A stretch of 64,000 nt of DNA from Leptoclinus maculatus (Eukaryota; Chordata; Actinopteri; Perciformes; Stichaeidae): positions 248,001-312,000 of the forward strand of contig JAVDOI010000122.1 of the NCBI GenBank assembly GCA_032191485.1, read 5' to 3'. Below the pieces are notes generated by a model that had not been told where the DNA came from, ran no database searches, and saw only the letters and a program-made list of their open reading frames with translations. Of the stretch, positions 1 through 11,149 are shown in pieces; position 1 is the first letter of the stretch, and every line of letters begins with the position of its first letter. The position numbers and the translations under genes are program-made.

Positions 1-2100
1 TTCCACATACAAATCTACCCCTAAACATGAGTTTTACTGGTTTACAGAAAGTTGGTTTATTTCTTACTAATGATAGTGTCCATATAAAAGCAACACAAAA
101 ATGGCATTGGATGTTGACGTTTCTGAACCAAAAACGTTTCATATCTGCCTTGTATCCGTGTAAAATGGCCGGTTAGGTTTATGCAACCAAACTACTAAGT
201 TAGGGTAGAAAAAATATCAAAGAAGTTAGTGTTTAAATAGCAATGTAAAAATGTAACAACTTAACGTATGAACACAACTGTCATGTATAAATAACTGCGT
301 TTAACAGACGTTCTTACGTGGCAATATGTAATAATCTTAACTACATTACCTAATAAGCAGAAAGTTTGTTTCACAAAGGACACAAACAGAGGTCTCCTGG
401 GTGAAAGCCCTGTGTTTGTTGGATCCACTCAGCCCATAGATTTTCTCACTTATTAGTCGTCATACCACGTCATTTTCAACAACTGTAACCGGACATTCTA
501 CATTGCTTGCTGTCATTCAACATGTCCGTGGTTTGCAGAAACGTACAATGGCAACATTTCTTCCTGGCAACTGGGTTGATATAAGCTATCATGACATACA
601 GCTCGGGATGGATGAAGCGTTAAAACAAGTAATAAATAGATGTATATTCTGTCACAAATAGAAACAATGGTGCAGTCTGTTTGAGTATGGTAAACAAAAC
701 TAGTGGGAAAGACTGTGGTACAAACATCTCATATAATAGTATGTTTATAACCTCTATGATCTTTTACTAGTAATTAAAATATTTATACATTTGCTCCAGT
801 CACTGCTGGACTCTTCTACATTTACATATGGTGTTAGTTTAGTTTATTATCTGTTATAAAACCACAACAAAACGGGCTATTTGTTAACAAAAGTAAACTC
901 TTGTGACTCCCACAAAATGGTTATTGTTCTATAATTTGAACTCTTGTGAATGACAAAAAGACTGCTAGCAAAACAAACATGGCGTACCTCTCCCCATTGT
1001 GTGTCACAATGTGCCTGTAATGGGCGAGCGTCGCTCTTGTACTTTCTCTTAGAACACAAACACGGCAAATGCGAATCAATTGTTTTGAACGTCAGCCTTT
1101 TTGAAAAGCTGGAACAGATTAAAAACGACAAAAGATGTATATGTTTTTTACTTGTCAACAGTGTGACCGGCCTCATAACCAGTTCATTATTTCGTTGTGA
1201 AAAAAAGCAACTTAAAGCTGGAAATGTTTTCCTCTTAACAACATACACGTGTAAATCAGGAATTACTTTGTGCAGTACATAATCTACTGTATGATGTACA
1301 CCCAGTGTTTAGAACCATGAGGAAATATAAAGTATTCAAATATTACTTAGCTATTTATTATATGTTGCTTTTCATTCATTCAAAATAGATGTATTTTACA
1401 ATACATTTAACTATGACTACTTCACAGTTGTACTGTATTATAAGTACAGTAATGTGTGTGATCAGTCTTATAAGATAATAAATAGTGTGATAGACATGAA
1501 CAAAATGTTATTGGCAAGAAAATGATATGGTTTGAGAATCAAATGTAGGAAAACAGGTTCATTTACTTTTGCAAATGGTATGCAATACTTCAATTTAAAG
1601 TATGTTAAAAGTCCACCACCTACATTTTTTATTTTTGTACGTGTATTGATCCGTCATCCCATTAAATGTTTTTCATTTCTTACAAAGAGAAACCACATTG
1701 TACCCTCAGGGTGCACTTATCAAATATAAATACTGGTATATTTTATATAAATGAATTCCCCTTGCTAAAAATTCATTCTGTCTATTATTGATATCAACAT
1801 ATGTCTGTCTTTTACTCTTGAAGTAAATGATGAAGGATTATCTGTGTATATAGATATTATTTTAAATATGCACTAGTTTGATTGTATCATGGTTTTGCTT
1901 AACCCAACTAACTTTAAAAATGCTAAAATGCTGCCATCTGATGGTGTGCAATGTAGAGTCCCTAAAACCTAAAAACTTTAAAAAATATATATTCTTTTAG
2001 TGTATCGTTTTTTTTCTTTACCATGAGTTTAGGTTGTACTTTGTTGTATGAGTTTCAGATCACTCAATAAAAAGTAACGGAGGGAATTCATTTAAAAGAG
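1..2100. other. AT-rich noncoding flank
   Basis: No gene is supported here. The longest open stretch (950-1282, plus strand, 110 codons) has no family motif that I recognise and no splice or promoter context, and an overlapping minus-strand frame (877-1248) is equally open, which argues against coding. The sequence is AT-rich with short homopolymers and no obvious tandem repeat. Confidence 0.6.
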
Positions 2101-2145
2101 AATCACTGGATTTTATTTAAAATCTTGCTTCTGTACATTAGTGCT

Positions 2146-2896
2146 CTAATAACAGGAATCCATGATGCGCTTCATGCTCATGAACTTCATGCCGCTCATG
2201 CCCATGTCCCTGAAGCTCTTGTACTCTCCGGGCCTCAGGTACATCTGCTTGCCTCTGTACTGGGGCTGCTCGTACATCAGCCAGTGGCCGTCCATCACGT
2301 TGCAGGACTGGCACTCGTTCATGCGGTAACGGTCCATCATGTTGTCACAGTCCTCCATCAGCTCGTGGCTCTGGCCACCGAAGTTCTCCCTCTCGTAGAT
2401 CTTCATCCTGAACTGGCCTCTGTGCTGTAAATTGAAGTGAACATGAGTCATTGAAATCCTCCTTCAAAAAGACGTAATTCGGTTCAATGTAATCTCATGT
2501 GTAATATCAGATGAACAGGAAATGAGTTACAGTACCATGGGGATCATGCGGCAAGACTTGATGCAGTCACTCATGCCCATGCGCTGGTAGTCGGAGTACT
2601 CTCCCCTCCTGACAAAGTACTGGTTCCCCATGTAGTTGGGGCGGTCGTAGATCATGAAGCAGCCGCTCTCCACCTTGCAGGAGTGACACCTGCTCAGGTA
2701 GGAGGACATGTCAGCGCAGTCGCTGCTGGTCTCATAGGAACGACCCTGGAAGTTCCTGTCCTCGTAGAAGATGATCTAAAAAAACACAAGAAACCACAAT
2801 GATAACAGTGTACAGATTGTATAAAGTACTTTTTTTTTAATATATCATCAATCTTAATTAGACTATAAAAGCTGTACACACCTTGCCCATGGTCAT
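2146..2896 (-). CDS. crygm: gamma-M crystallin, gene 1
   Basis: Lens structural protein of 177 aa; gamma-M crystallins are soluble monomers packed at high concentration in fish lens fibre cells. Exons on the minus strand: 2896-2882 (MTMGK), 2775-2536, 2424-2146 (stop TAG); introns of 106 and 111 bp have GT-AG ends and phase 0. Exon 2 carries Greek keys 1-2 (FYEDRNFQG, FMIYDRPNYMG) and exon 3 carries keys 3-4 (IYERENFGG, LMYEQPQYRG). Domain 1 is one residue shorter than in genes 2-14 (QRMGMSD where gene 2 has QRMMGFGD). It keeps the SYETSSDCAD stretch, where array genes have ECMSDCSD, and ends in SCY. Start: first ATG after the TATA box, 70 bp from it; a second in-frame ATG lies two codons on. 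An AATAAA poly(A) signal is at 2117-2112. Family is secure; the paralogue number cannot be assigned by eye. Confidence 0.94.
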
Positions 2897-2958
2897 GGTT
2901 ACAGTTACTACTGTTTTGGCTTAAAGGTACTGCACACTTTTCTCGATGTCCCCCGTTG

Positions 2959-3022
2959 CTTTTATACCTGACCTCGCACCAAAACGATACATGACCCCAT
3001 TGTTCAAATTCCTGACAGAGCA
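2959..3022 (-). promoter_or_regulatory. Gene 1 promoter: TATA box plus Maf-element-like site
   Basis: TATAAAAG lies at 2966-2959. A site reading TGCTCTGTCAG on the minus strand is at 3022-3012, 45 bp upstream of the TATA box. It keeps the TGCT and TCAG ends of the Maf recognition element TGCTGA(C/G)TCAGCA. Maf control of gamma-crystallin promoters is established in mammals; binding here is inferred. Confidence 0.7.
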
Positions 3023-5141
3023 ACACGGTGCAGAGGCCCCCGTGTACAGTTCAATTCAAAGTGACCTTGATCGTGATTTGCGGTGGTTGCATTTATGAGA
3101 GGAGGCCCCGCATTGCATTGTCTGTGTTGCTGAACAACAGAGGACGTGTTTTCCAAAAAGCATGCTGTACTTTTCTTTGAAGGGCTCATTAAATATGCCA
3201 CCTTTTTAATGTTAAAATAAAATACACCAGAGGATTTATTTCCTCCCCAAAAAAACTGTATTGTTAGCAGTGAACAAATGCACAAGTTCCTGGTGCAGAA
3301 TAAACTGTAAAAACCAAATAAAAAAAAATTAATAAAAATATTTATTAATGTTGGCTTTTATATCGAAAAGAACCAGAACATTAGAGCCACATGACATATT
3401 TATTTGATTTCTGAGATTAAACCTTATAACATGAAAGTATCTTGTAGTTAATAACTGTTGATGTTTTGTTTTGTATATTAAGATGATTATTTTTGTGTTT
3501 ACGCTCAATATTTAAGTTATAGAAAGTGGTAGAACCTTATGAGTGTTTGACTGTCTAACGCTTATCAAACATGTACTGTTAGAATTAGTTTACTCTTCAT
3601 TTTATTTGTTCTATCCAATCTTCCACTTCATTATTAGAATAATAGTACGTCATAATGTATTTGAATCCGACTAGTGATGGATGATAATGAATGTCATTTT
3701 TTGAATACTAGAGCGAACAAAACCAGCGGACATGTTTTTAAGCAGTCTTCTTTTATTTATTGTTAAACACAAACTTCAAATAATTTACAGGTGTATGTAT
3801 ATGTTTCATTCACACAAATAGTGGAAATGTAATACATTAAAACAAACATGCCAAACCTGGCATACAATCTATCACTTTTTTTTTTAAATAATAGTAATAA
3901 TAATAAAACTAATAATTTAGTCACAACTTTAAATGATGCATACAAATGAATTTGGGTGTTCATCCCTTTACAAACAACCAACTATGAAGTTTGTATAAAT
4001 AACCACTCGAGTCTGCTTTACTTTAAATGAAATCGAGGAAGTTCGTAAAACCAATTGATAAATGAGAACACAGAACAGTCTTGCATTGACAAATGTTGGT
4101 AACCACATGTGTACCTGTTGGTCACAGGTGCAAGATTTCCTCTCACTTATGTAGCAATATGCAAAAAACATACATCCATGTCGACAAAGAACCTTGGTAA
4201 GGCTTTCATTTTGTCTCTCTGTTATTAAAATAAAAATAAAACATACATATCATAACCTGATGAGTCTGTAGTAATACAGGCTGTGTTTCACTCACACACT
4301 TTATGCATCTTGGGCAAATTAGATATCTGATATATTAAAAAACACAGGTGTGAATGCAACAAAGTAGCATTTGTGACTCATTGTTATTATCACAGCCCAG
4401 GCTCAGAGAGCTGGACAAAGAAGGAGAGCCCACAAGATTTATAGTCACTTACCATTTGGAATTGAGACAATAACAACACAATCTGTAGTCTGTAAATCAG
4501 CGGTGGTTGCAATGCAATGCAGTGAGGGCAAAACCAGAAGAGCAGACGATGATTGTGAGAGAGAGAGAGAAACAGACTGAGGACCCAGTCTCATTCCTAG
4601 GGCATCGAACACCGACGTTTTATCAAGACCCTCAGCGTCTGATACCGACGCACAAGATCTTTTTTAGCGTCTGTATGAGACACGCCAGGCTTTCAAGTAA
4701 CTACCATGTCAACCCACCCGCGTCATTATTGGATGCTTTGAGAAACTGATGCGTGATGACATAATACAAAGACCAAAAAAGTGAAACACCACCCAGGGCG
4801 CATGGGTCAAACAAACACAGGACTTTCAATCAGGAGACTGGTGTTCGTGTCCCAAAGTGTTGTTTGAGTTAATTTTGAAGTGACGTTAGTGATGTGACGT
4901 GTTCTCCAGTAAGTAGTTTAGTTTAAATTCACAACGTTAACCACATGTTCATAGCGACCGTGCGCTGGGCTACCCAATATGTTAGAAAGTGACGCCAATG
5001 GGTCCGACAAAGCGCCAGTATTTGACGAGTTAAAATTAGAACTTGTTGAAATAACAGTGCAGCGCCCCTGGTGCAAGACATTAAGTCAAAGTGCTCCACG
5101 TATCTCTGTAACGCATTTTTTTTTATTTTGAAAGTCCGTTG

Positions 5142-5708
5142 CTATAGAAGCCCATTTCCGCCAGCAAAAAAAAAAAAGATCACTAAAAAAAAAAATAAGA
5201 TCACAAAAAATAAATAAATTGTAACTTAAAAAAAAAAAAAAAAAAATGTAATTCACAAAAAAAAAAAAAAAATCCACCCACAAAATAAATAATAATAATT
5301 CTAATAATTTTTTTTTTTTTTTTAATTTAACTTTTTTCCACCAGCAAAAAAAAAATAAAAACTTTTGGTGCATCCATCTGTAACCATAACACTGACCAGA
5401 TTTTTCCAGTTGCTATAGAAAGTCGAAATTATGAGATACTTTAACACAACAGTCATAGAAGCAGCTATGACATATGAATGGATTGTGAGTACATTGAAGA
5501 CTTCTTTAAAACGTGGCTTTACAACACATGAAATACAGATGATGTTTCACATGGATTGTACTGCGCAAACGCACCCTTGAATAGAATGTTAAGCAAGAAG
5601 CAGCTCTGGAGTATAAAGAATGAAACCAATGTGGCTGAGGTGGCGACCAATAAACAGCAACTGGAAACATCTTTTTTTTTTTTTTCTTTTGCTGACAGAG
5701 AAAAAGTA

Positions 5709-5748
<40 letters not shown>

Positions 5749-5882
5749 TGTGAATTAATTTTTCTTTTTTGTTTTGTTTTTGTGAATTAATTAATTCTTT
5801 TTTTTTTTGTGAATTAAGTCTTTTTATTTTTTTTGGTGATCTTATTTTTTGTTTTTTTGCTGGCAGTAATGGGCTTCCATAG
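5142..5882. repeat. AT-rich fold-back (inverted-repeat) segment
   Basis: The left arm (about 5142-5204: CTATAGAAGCCCATTTCCGC, CCAGC, an A-run, then GATCAC) is matched in reverse complement by the right arm (about 5836-5882: GTGATCTT, T-runs, TTTGCTGGCAG, ATGGGCTTCCATAG). The centre is almost entirely A/T runs and includes an (AT)n tract at 5717-5740. A non-autonomous fold-back transposon or a palindromic duplication would both fit; no target-site duplication was identified. Confidence 0.6.
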
Positions 5883-6046
5883 TGCTCACTGGCAGCGGTG
5901 GAGGAAGTCTTCAGACTACGTTGATGCAGCGTGTGGGAGAAGTATAGATAAACAAAAGCAAGACAAGCTAACAAATGCTACAGAGAAGTGGATACAAACT
6001 GCAGCTGATTAGTATTGTGGAAGATGTCGGTCTGAGGAACGTTCTC

Positions 6047-6084
6047 AAGGTGCGTTCGCGTCGCGTTTGGTGTGAACGCACCTT
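6047..6084. repeat. GC-rich hairpin
   Basis: AAGGTGCGTTC (6047-6057) pairs perfectly with GAACGCACCTT (6074-6084) across a 16-base CpG-rich loop. It may be the end of a small transposon-derived element; function unknown. Confidence 0.55.
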
Positions 6085-6695
6085 TAGAATCGCAACGAAT
6101 GACGGCACGTATGAGCCTCAAGAATGAGCTAAGAAAGTTAGCGGAAAGATTAACGTGAGACAACATTCGGTTTCTTCAGACGAATATCCGGTTTTCAGAA
6201 TAAGATGCCAACAAAGTATGAATTATATTCACACTAAGTATAAAACATGCTACCTGCATCTCGTGAGTTAAAGGGAAAATACACCTAAATTGTGCGTAAA
6301 GTGTCTTCATTCTTTGATCGCTGGGTAACCATAATTACCTTGGAGTTACAGCATTATATTGATGAACAGTAGAGCTGCATTCACATGCTCTGACTGTCAT
6401 GAAGACAGACATTTTGCTGAAACGTGCTGAAACATTTTATTCCTGTTGCACAGCAGTGGAACGTTTCAAATACAGTCAGCACACTGAGCACAGATAGTGC
6501 AAGAGATATGATCGCTAGTGTGTAAAGGGAATACTGCTGTTAAAAAGCACCTTATTTGTTTAAAGTGTTTGCAAACCAAATGTTATTGCCCTTTTGTTCA
6601 TATAGCAGTACTTTTAAAATAAAACTGCTCAATACACTACTTTTGAATTCATTATTGAACTTTGCCATAACAATCCAAACAAAAAATCCATGCGA

Positions 6696-6709
6696 TTAAT
6701 CGCGATTAA
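6696..6709. repeat. Perfect 14-bp palindrome
   Basis: TTAATCGCGATTAA is a perfect palindrome, followed by AAAAATTGTAATCGTTGCC. Motifs of this type are common at the ends of interspersed repeats in fish, so it is probably a repeat remnant rather than a functional site. Confidence 0.45.
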
Positions 6710-7281
6710 AAATTGTAATCGTTGCCCAGCACTAATATTAATATAAGCACACAGTGTTTGATATTTTATGTGAAACTTCTCTAACCTTACCTATTATACT
6801 CAAAGCTACTATTTAAAATATTTTTAATTTATTCTTAAATCTTGAACAACTACAGAATCAGAAATAACTTTTTTTTACTAGCGCTACTACAAACTAATCT
6901 TTTTTTTTACTTAATCATAATTTTTTTTAATGCATTTCTTGGTACCTATACAATAACTTCAATTTACAGAATAGGAATAGATGCATTTTCCTTTATGTCT
7001 TCTGATAAACCATTATATATTATGAATGGTAATTATGAATGTGCAAGAACTTCTTTAGGTGATGATATGAGGTTGTAAATGATGGATATGGAGGATATCA
7101 GAGGCAATCAATGAACAGCGATAACTATAGATATCTTTTTCTATTCAAATTTTGCATTCAAATTATGCAATACACACAAAAATCTAATTTATAAAGTACC
7201 AACAATGAAGATGACATAAACCGCGTTATGTATGGACATTTTTTTATTTTTGAGTTTTGTTTAAAACATCAATTTGTAGAG

Positions 7282-8137
7282 TTAACAGGAGTCAGTGATG
7301 CGTCGAATGGAGCTGAATCTCATTCCATCGTATCCCATCTCCTTGAAGCTCTTGTACTCTCCGGGCCTCAGGTACATCATCTTGCCTCTGTACTGGGGCT
7401 GCTCGTACATCAGCCAGTGGCCTTCCATCACGTTGCAGGACTGGCAGTCGGACATACGGTAACGGTCCTGGATGTTGTCGCAGTCGTCGTTGAGCTCATT
7501 CATCTGACCGCCGAAGTTCTCCCTCTCGTAGATCCTCACTTTGTAGGACCCTTTGTGCTGTTAAAAGTAAATACATAGTGATTAGTCATTTTGAAGGAAA
7601 CTTCCAATTAGAAGTCATTTGAGGGATGCAGAATTTCCTGATCGTCGTACCATGGGGATGTTACGACAGGACCTGATGCAGTCACCGAAACCCATCATGC
7701 GCTGGTAGTCGGAGTACTCGCCCCTCCTCAGGAAGTACTGCTGACCCATGTAGTTGGGCCGGTCGTAGACCATAAAGCAGCCGCTCTCCACCTTGCAGGA
7801 GTGACACCTGCTCAGGTGGGAGGCCATGTCAGCGCAGTCGCTGCTGGTCTCATAGGAGCGACCCTGGAAGTTCTTGTCCTCGTAGAAGATGATCTAGAAT
7901 CCAACAGAGCAGCCGCCTCAAGTTCAGTATCACACATTGGGATGGACGGGCACCGATATCAAGCCTGATGTAAACAGCTATCGTTATGGAATAATTATCT
8001 TAGTGAGGTAACAGTGCCAAAAGAAAGATGTCTTTCTTTGCACAGTAATGTACAACATATAAATACAGCAAAGCAAAAACTTTACAAGAGTAACAGTTGT
8101 AGTAGAATATCCACGAAACACTCACCCTGCCGTGCAT
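7282..8137 (-). CDS. crygm: gamma-M crystallin, gene 2 (diverged)
   Basis: Gamma-M crystallin of 176 aa, lens structural role. Exons: 8137-8126 (MHGR, in a strong GCCACC ATG context), 7893-7651, 7557-7282 (stop TAA); introns 232 and 93 bp, GT-AG. Four Greek keys are visible: FYEDKNFQG, FMVYDRPNYMG, IYERENFGG and LMYEQPQYRG. It is the most divergent member: the inter-domain linker reads HKGSYKV instead of HRGQFRM, domain 2 has MNELNDDCD where others have SHE(L/M)M(E/D)DCD, and the C-terminus reads GYDGMRFSSIRRITDSC. It has the longest intron 1 of the cluster and the best Maf-type promoter site. The only ATG in exon 1 is the chosen start. AATAAA signal at 7248-7243. Probably an old paralogue outside the recent array. 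Confidence 0.93.
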
Positions 8138-8190
8138 GGTGGCTGATAGATTGAGTGATGCTATAGCAATCCTATCCCGGATTTAAGCCT

Positions 8191-8255
8191 ATTTTATACC
8201 TAACGTGGCATCCAAACACTCAATGGCACCATTGTGTAGAAGTCATGAGTCAGCA
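8191..8255 (-). promoter_or_regulatory. Gene 2 promoter: TATA box plus near-consensus Maf element
   Basis: TATAAAAT lies at 8198-8191. TGCTGACTCA on the minus strand is at 8255-8246, 47 bp upstream of the TATA box. This is ten of the thirteen positions of the TPA-type Maf recognition element and is the best match in the cluster. Activity is inferred. Confidence 0.75.
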
Positions 8256-8259
8256 GCAT

Positions 8260-9630
8260 GCAATGCAACCCTCTGTTCGTGAATGCTGATAGGAACGGGT
8301 TATTATGCATCCTCTCACATTCTAGATCAAACGGCTTCTGTATCTGTCGGTTAAATGTGTGATTACTTTGACTAGTATTATACTTTGATTAGAATGATTG
8401 AACTCTTTTTTAAATTTTATTTACAAGTAACATACTGGGGGGGTTGAAAGTCTGAATCATCTTTAAGGTATAGTGTGGATTTATTCTGTTACTACAATTG
8501 TTTATGCTGGACTGACACAAAAAAATGTTTCAAACAATAATGTAACCTGAAACGTCAATGATCTCAACTGCTCATACGAAAGGTGCTGGGGCTATTTTGA
8601 AATGTGTGCATGAATTCTATGAAGGATGCAGCAATCACCTGTTTGATTTAAGGTAACCATCATTATTTGTTTGATAATAATGTTATCTGCTCGTTTTATA
8701 GTTGGAATTATTTGTACACAACTAACTAATGCTTGTTGTTATCAGCTGCTTACATAATTACAGTAGTTGACCTTTGTGCAATGCATGCATCATTTACATA
8801 CAATATACTTTGTATATTACATGGTGGAGTAATTTGAGTGCAATATGGGTTATCATATTTATACATCACTACCAAGACAGACACAGAGTAAATAGTGAAC
8901 TATACTGTACATTGAAATGTATTGTTTGTACTTGATTTTAGTTAGAGACTCTTAACTGGATATTGTTTATACTCTTTATATCATGTAAACTGTTGTTTTT
9001 ATTGTATTTTATGGTGTCGTCTTGGCCGAGACTCTCTTCAAAAGAGATTTCAGTCACAATGAGACTTTGACCTGGTTAAATGAATGAAAATAAAATAATA
9101 CAATAATGATGATAAATAATGAATATAGGGAATATTGAATAATATTGAACAGAGTCTCACTCAAACTGTTCCAGGGCTGAAAACTTCATAAATACCTACA
9201 AAACAAAGTGGATAGGATCTCACAGAATCAGAATCTCACAAATGTTGTATCTCATATATAGAAAGAATATACATTATACACCGTTTGTATAGCTTCCTAA
9301 CATGTTACTCAATCTAATAATATTTCAGAAATTTTATTCTGATTTGCTTAATTGTGATTTGCTAAACAAATGTTTGTTGTTTCTGTTGCAGAATATATGT
9401 ATGCAGAATATAATATTTATTTCTTTACTCTTCAATGAAGTTACAATGTGTTCTGTCTATGAAATCAACATTTATTTTTGTATTTACATTTTTTTATTTC
9501 ATGTTTATTAGAGTAATAAATTATTTTCTGTTAAGTTGTGAATATGCTTGGTTTGAGTACCTCTTTATATTTGGATTCTCATTAGTAAAACAGGAGGAAA
9601 AAAAGTCACAAGATCAATTTTTTGTTTTAT
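8260..9630. other. AT-rich noncoding interval between genes 2 and 3
   Basis: No gene is supported; the open frames at 9302-9511 and 9435-9677 are low-complexity, Phe/Ile/Leu-rich translations of AT-rich DNA. The one recognisable item is the retrotransposon-like tail at 9016-9101. Confidence 0.55.
9016..9101 (+). mobile_element. Retrotransposon 3' tail-like fragment
   Basis: The stretch reads CTTGGCCGAGACTCTCTTC, AAAAGAGATTT, CAATGAGACTTT, GACCTGGTTAAATGAATG and then an A/T-rich tail. It resembles the 3' end shared by many fish non-LTR retrotransposons (an AGAGATTT..CAATGAGACT..CCTGGTTAAATAAA pattern). No coding remnant is attached, so it is a 5'-truncated solo tail. The family was recalled from general pattern, not searched. 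Confidence 0.5.
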
Positions 9631-9660
9631 CTTTCATATTTTATTTCAAAATGAAAATGT

Positions 9661-10429
9661 CTAGCACATGTCCATGATGCGCTTCATGCTCATGAACTTC
9701 ATGCCGCTCATGCCCATGTCCCTGAAGCTCCTGTACTCTCCGGGCCTCATGTACATCTGCTTGCCTCTGTACTGGGGCTGCTCGTACATCAGCCAGTGGC
9801 CGTCCATCACGTTGCAGGACTGGCAGTCGTTCATGCGGTAACGGTCCATGATGTTGTCACAGTCCTCCATCAGCTCGTGACTCTGGCCACCGAAGTTCTC
9901 CCTCTCGTAGATCTTCATCCTGAACTGACCTCTGTGCTGTTTTGGAGAGATTTTAAAAAAGAAATATCTTAATATCAAGTTTTGTGATGGTTGTAACTCA
10001 AAGTAGAATCATTCAGGATGCTGTTTTAAACCTACCATGGGGATCATACGGCAAGACTTGATGCCACCACTCATTCCCATCATGCTCATGTAGTCGGCGT
10101 ACTCGCCCCTCCTCATGAAGTACTGGCTCCCCATGTAGTTGGTGCGGTCGTAGACCATGAAGCAGCCGCTCTCCACCCTGCAGGACTGGCACCTGTTCAG
10201 GTAGGAGGACATGTCGGAGCAGTCGCTCATGCACTCATAGGAGCGACCCTGGAAGTTCTTCTCCTCGTAGAAGATGATCTGAAAACAAGGGATGCATTAG
10301 TTTATAATTTGGGTTGTCAGTAAATGCATGGACATAATTGGACATTCTGTTTAAAGTGCAATATTTGTGATTAATGTCTGAAATGACCCAGGTGCTTACC
10401 TTGCCCATGCTCATGTCTGTGGTGGTCAT
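9661..10429 (-). CDS. crygm: gamma-M crystallin, gene 3
   Basis: Gamma-M crystallin of 182 aa. Exons: 10429-10400 (MTTTDMSMGK), 10278-10036, 9936-9661 (stop TAG); introns 121 and 99 bp, GT-AG. Greek keys FYEEKNFQG, FMVYDRTNYMG, IYERENFGG, LMYEQPQYRG. Domain 1 resembles the array genes (ECMSDCSDM), so this is the nearest unamplified relative of genes 4-14, yet it reads MSGGIKSC where they read MRDC(I)(K/R)SC and so lacks that cysteine. The C-terminus is shortened (KRIMDMC). Start: first ATG after the TATA box; ATGs at codons 6 and 8 are possible alternatives. An AATAAA is at 9645-9640, only 15 bp past the stop, so the true signal could lie further downstream. Its upstream DNA is homologous to the array unit without the 3-kb block. 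Confidence 0.93.
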
Positions 10430-10492
10430 ACTTGTAGATGAGCTGCTGCTGTTGCTATTGCTGCACTGCTGTCCTGTTTGGTTTAACCCTTG

Positions 10493-10557
10493 CTTTTATA
10501 GCCGACCAAACCCTACAGAGTCAGTGGCCCCCCATTGTTTAAACCCCTGACCCAGCA
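10493..10557 (-). promoter_or_regulatory. Gene 3 promoter: TATA box plus Maf-element-like site
   Basis: TATAAAAG at 10500-10493; TGCTGGGTCAG on the minus strand at 10557-10547, 46 bp upstream. Nine of these eleven bases fit a Maf recognition element. Binding is inferred. Confidence 0.72.
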
Positions 10558-10740
10558 ACATGGTATAGAGCAGTGCAAAGGCCTGTGTTGCATAATCACA
10601 TGACTGGCCCCTCGAAGACTTTAGAAATGTCACCCTTTTGACCGGGTTACACAGAAATCAGCATTCGGCACGACAGCTGATTTTTTTACCCTGTGAAGTG
10701 TATAATAGTTAACAACAACCGATGCTACCTTATAATGTTC

Positions 10741-11145
10741 CGACAAAAAAGACGGCCATGTCAGAATTACTTTGCACTGTCTCGCGGAGTTCGACCAGTT
10801 CTACAACGCATTCCGTGTCGTTGACCAATAGGAGCGCAGAGCGACAGAACACTGCATCATAATTGCTGAATCCATCTAACAATTAACCAAAATTTAAGTG
10901 GACTGACCTAAATTGTAGATAAAGGTAAAGTAATCTTGCTGTTAACGGTGTACGAAACAGAATTATAAGCTCAGTGATTGGATGTGTTTTACCAAAGTGG
11001 TTCTTGGGAGTCATAGGCGTAAAACCAACAAGCATAACAATGTTAAGAGTGTTATTTCATGTCTTAAAATTGTTACTATGTGGCATTAACAACAAACATT
11101 AGCTAACATTAGCTAGCTCAAGTGGCTACCATTAGCTATGTCAGT
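10741..11145. repeat. Diverged relic of the array unit, without the 3-kb block
   Basis: The DNA up to about 10843 (ending TTGACCAATAGGAGCGCAGA) matches the upstream region of array genes (TTGACCAATAGGAGCACAGA). Directly adjoining it, GAACACTGCATCATAATTGC (from 10848) matches the far end of the array unit (AAACACTGCACCATAATAGC, e.g. 27472), which in the array lies more than 3 kb away. Homology continues through the CTCAGTGATT and TTTTACCAAA motifs to about 11140. It therefore looks like the unit before insertion. Confidence 0.7.
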
Positions 11146-11149
11146 GGTT

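Larger units (their letters stand above)
3030..7240. other. Long noncoding interval between genes 1 and 2
   Basis: No gene is supported. Short open frames at 3763-3981 and 3968-4171 (minus) and 4507-4749 (plus) show no recognisable domain. The interval holds a GA run near 4556-4570, a stretch at about 4580-5080 that has the look of a degenerate teleost interspersed repeat, a fold-back AT-rich segment (annotated separately), a short hairpin at 6047-6084 and a palindrome at 6696-6709. Confidence 0.55.

Noticed and set aside
950..1282. 110-codon plus-strand frame at the left end
   Set aside because: No family motif, no exon context, and an overlapping minus-strand frame is just as open.
5086..5373. 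Lys/Phe-rich frames over homopolymer runs at 5086-5974
   Set aside because: Products of poly-A and poly-T tracts, not genes.
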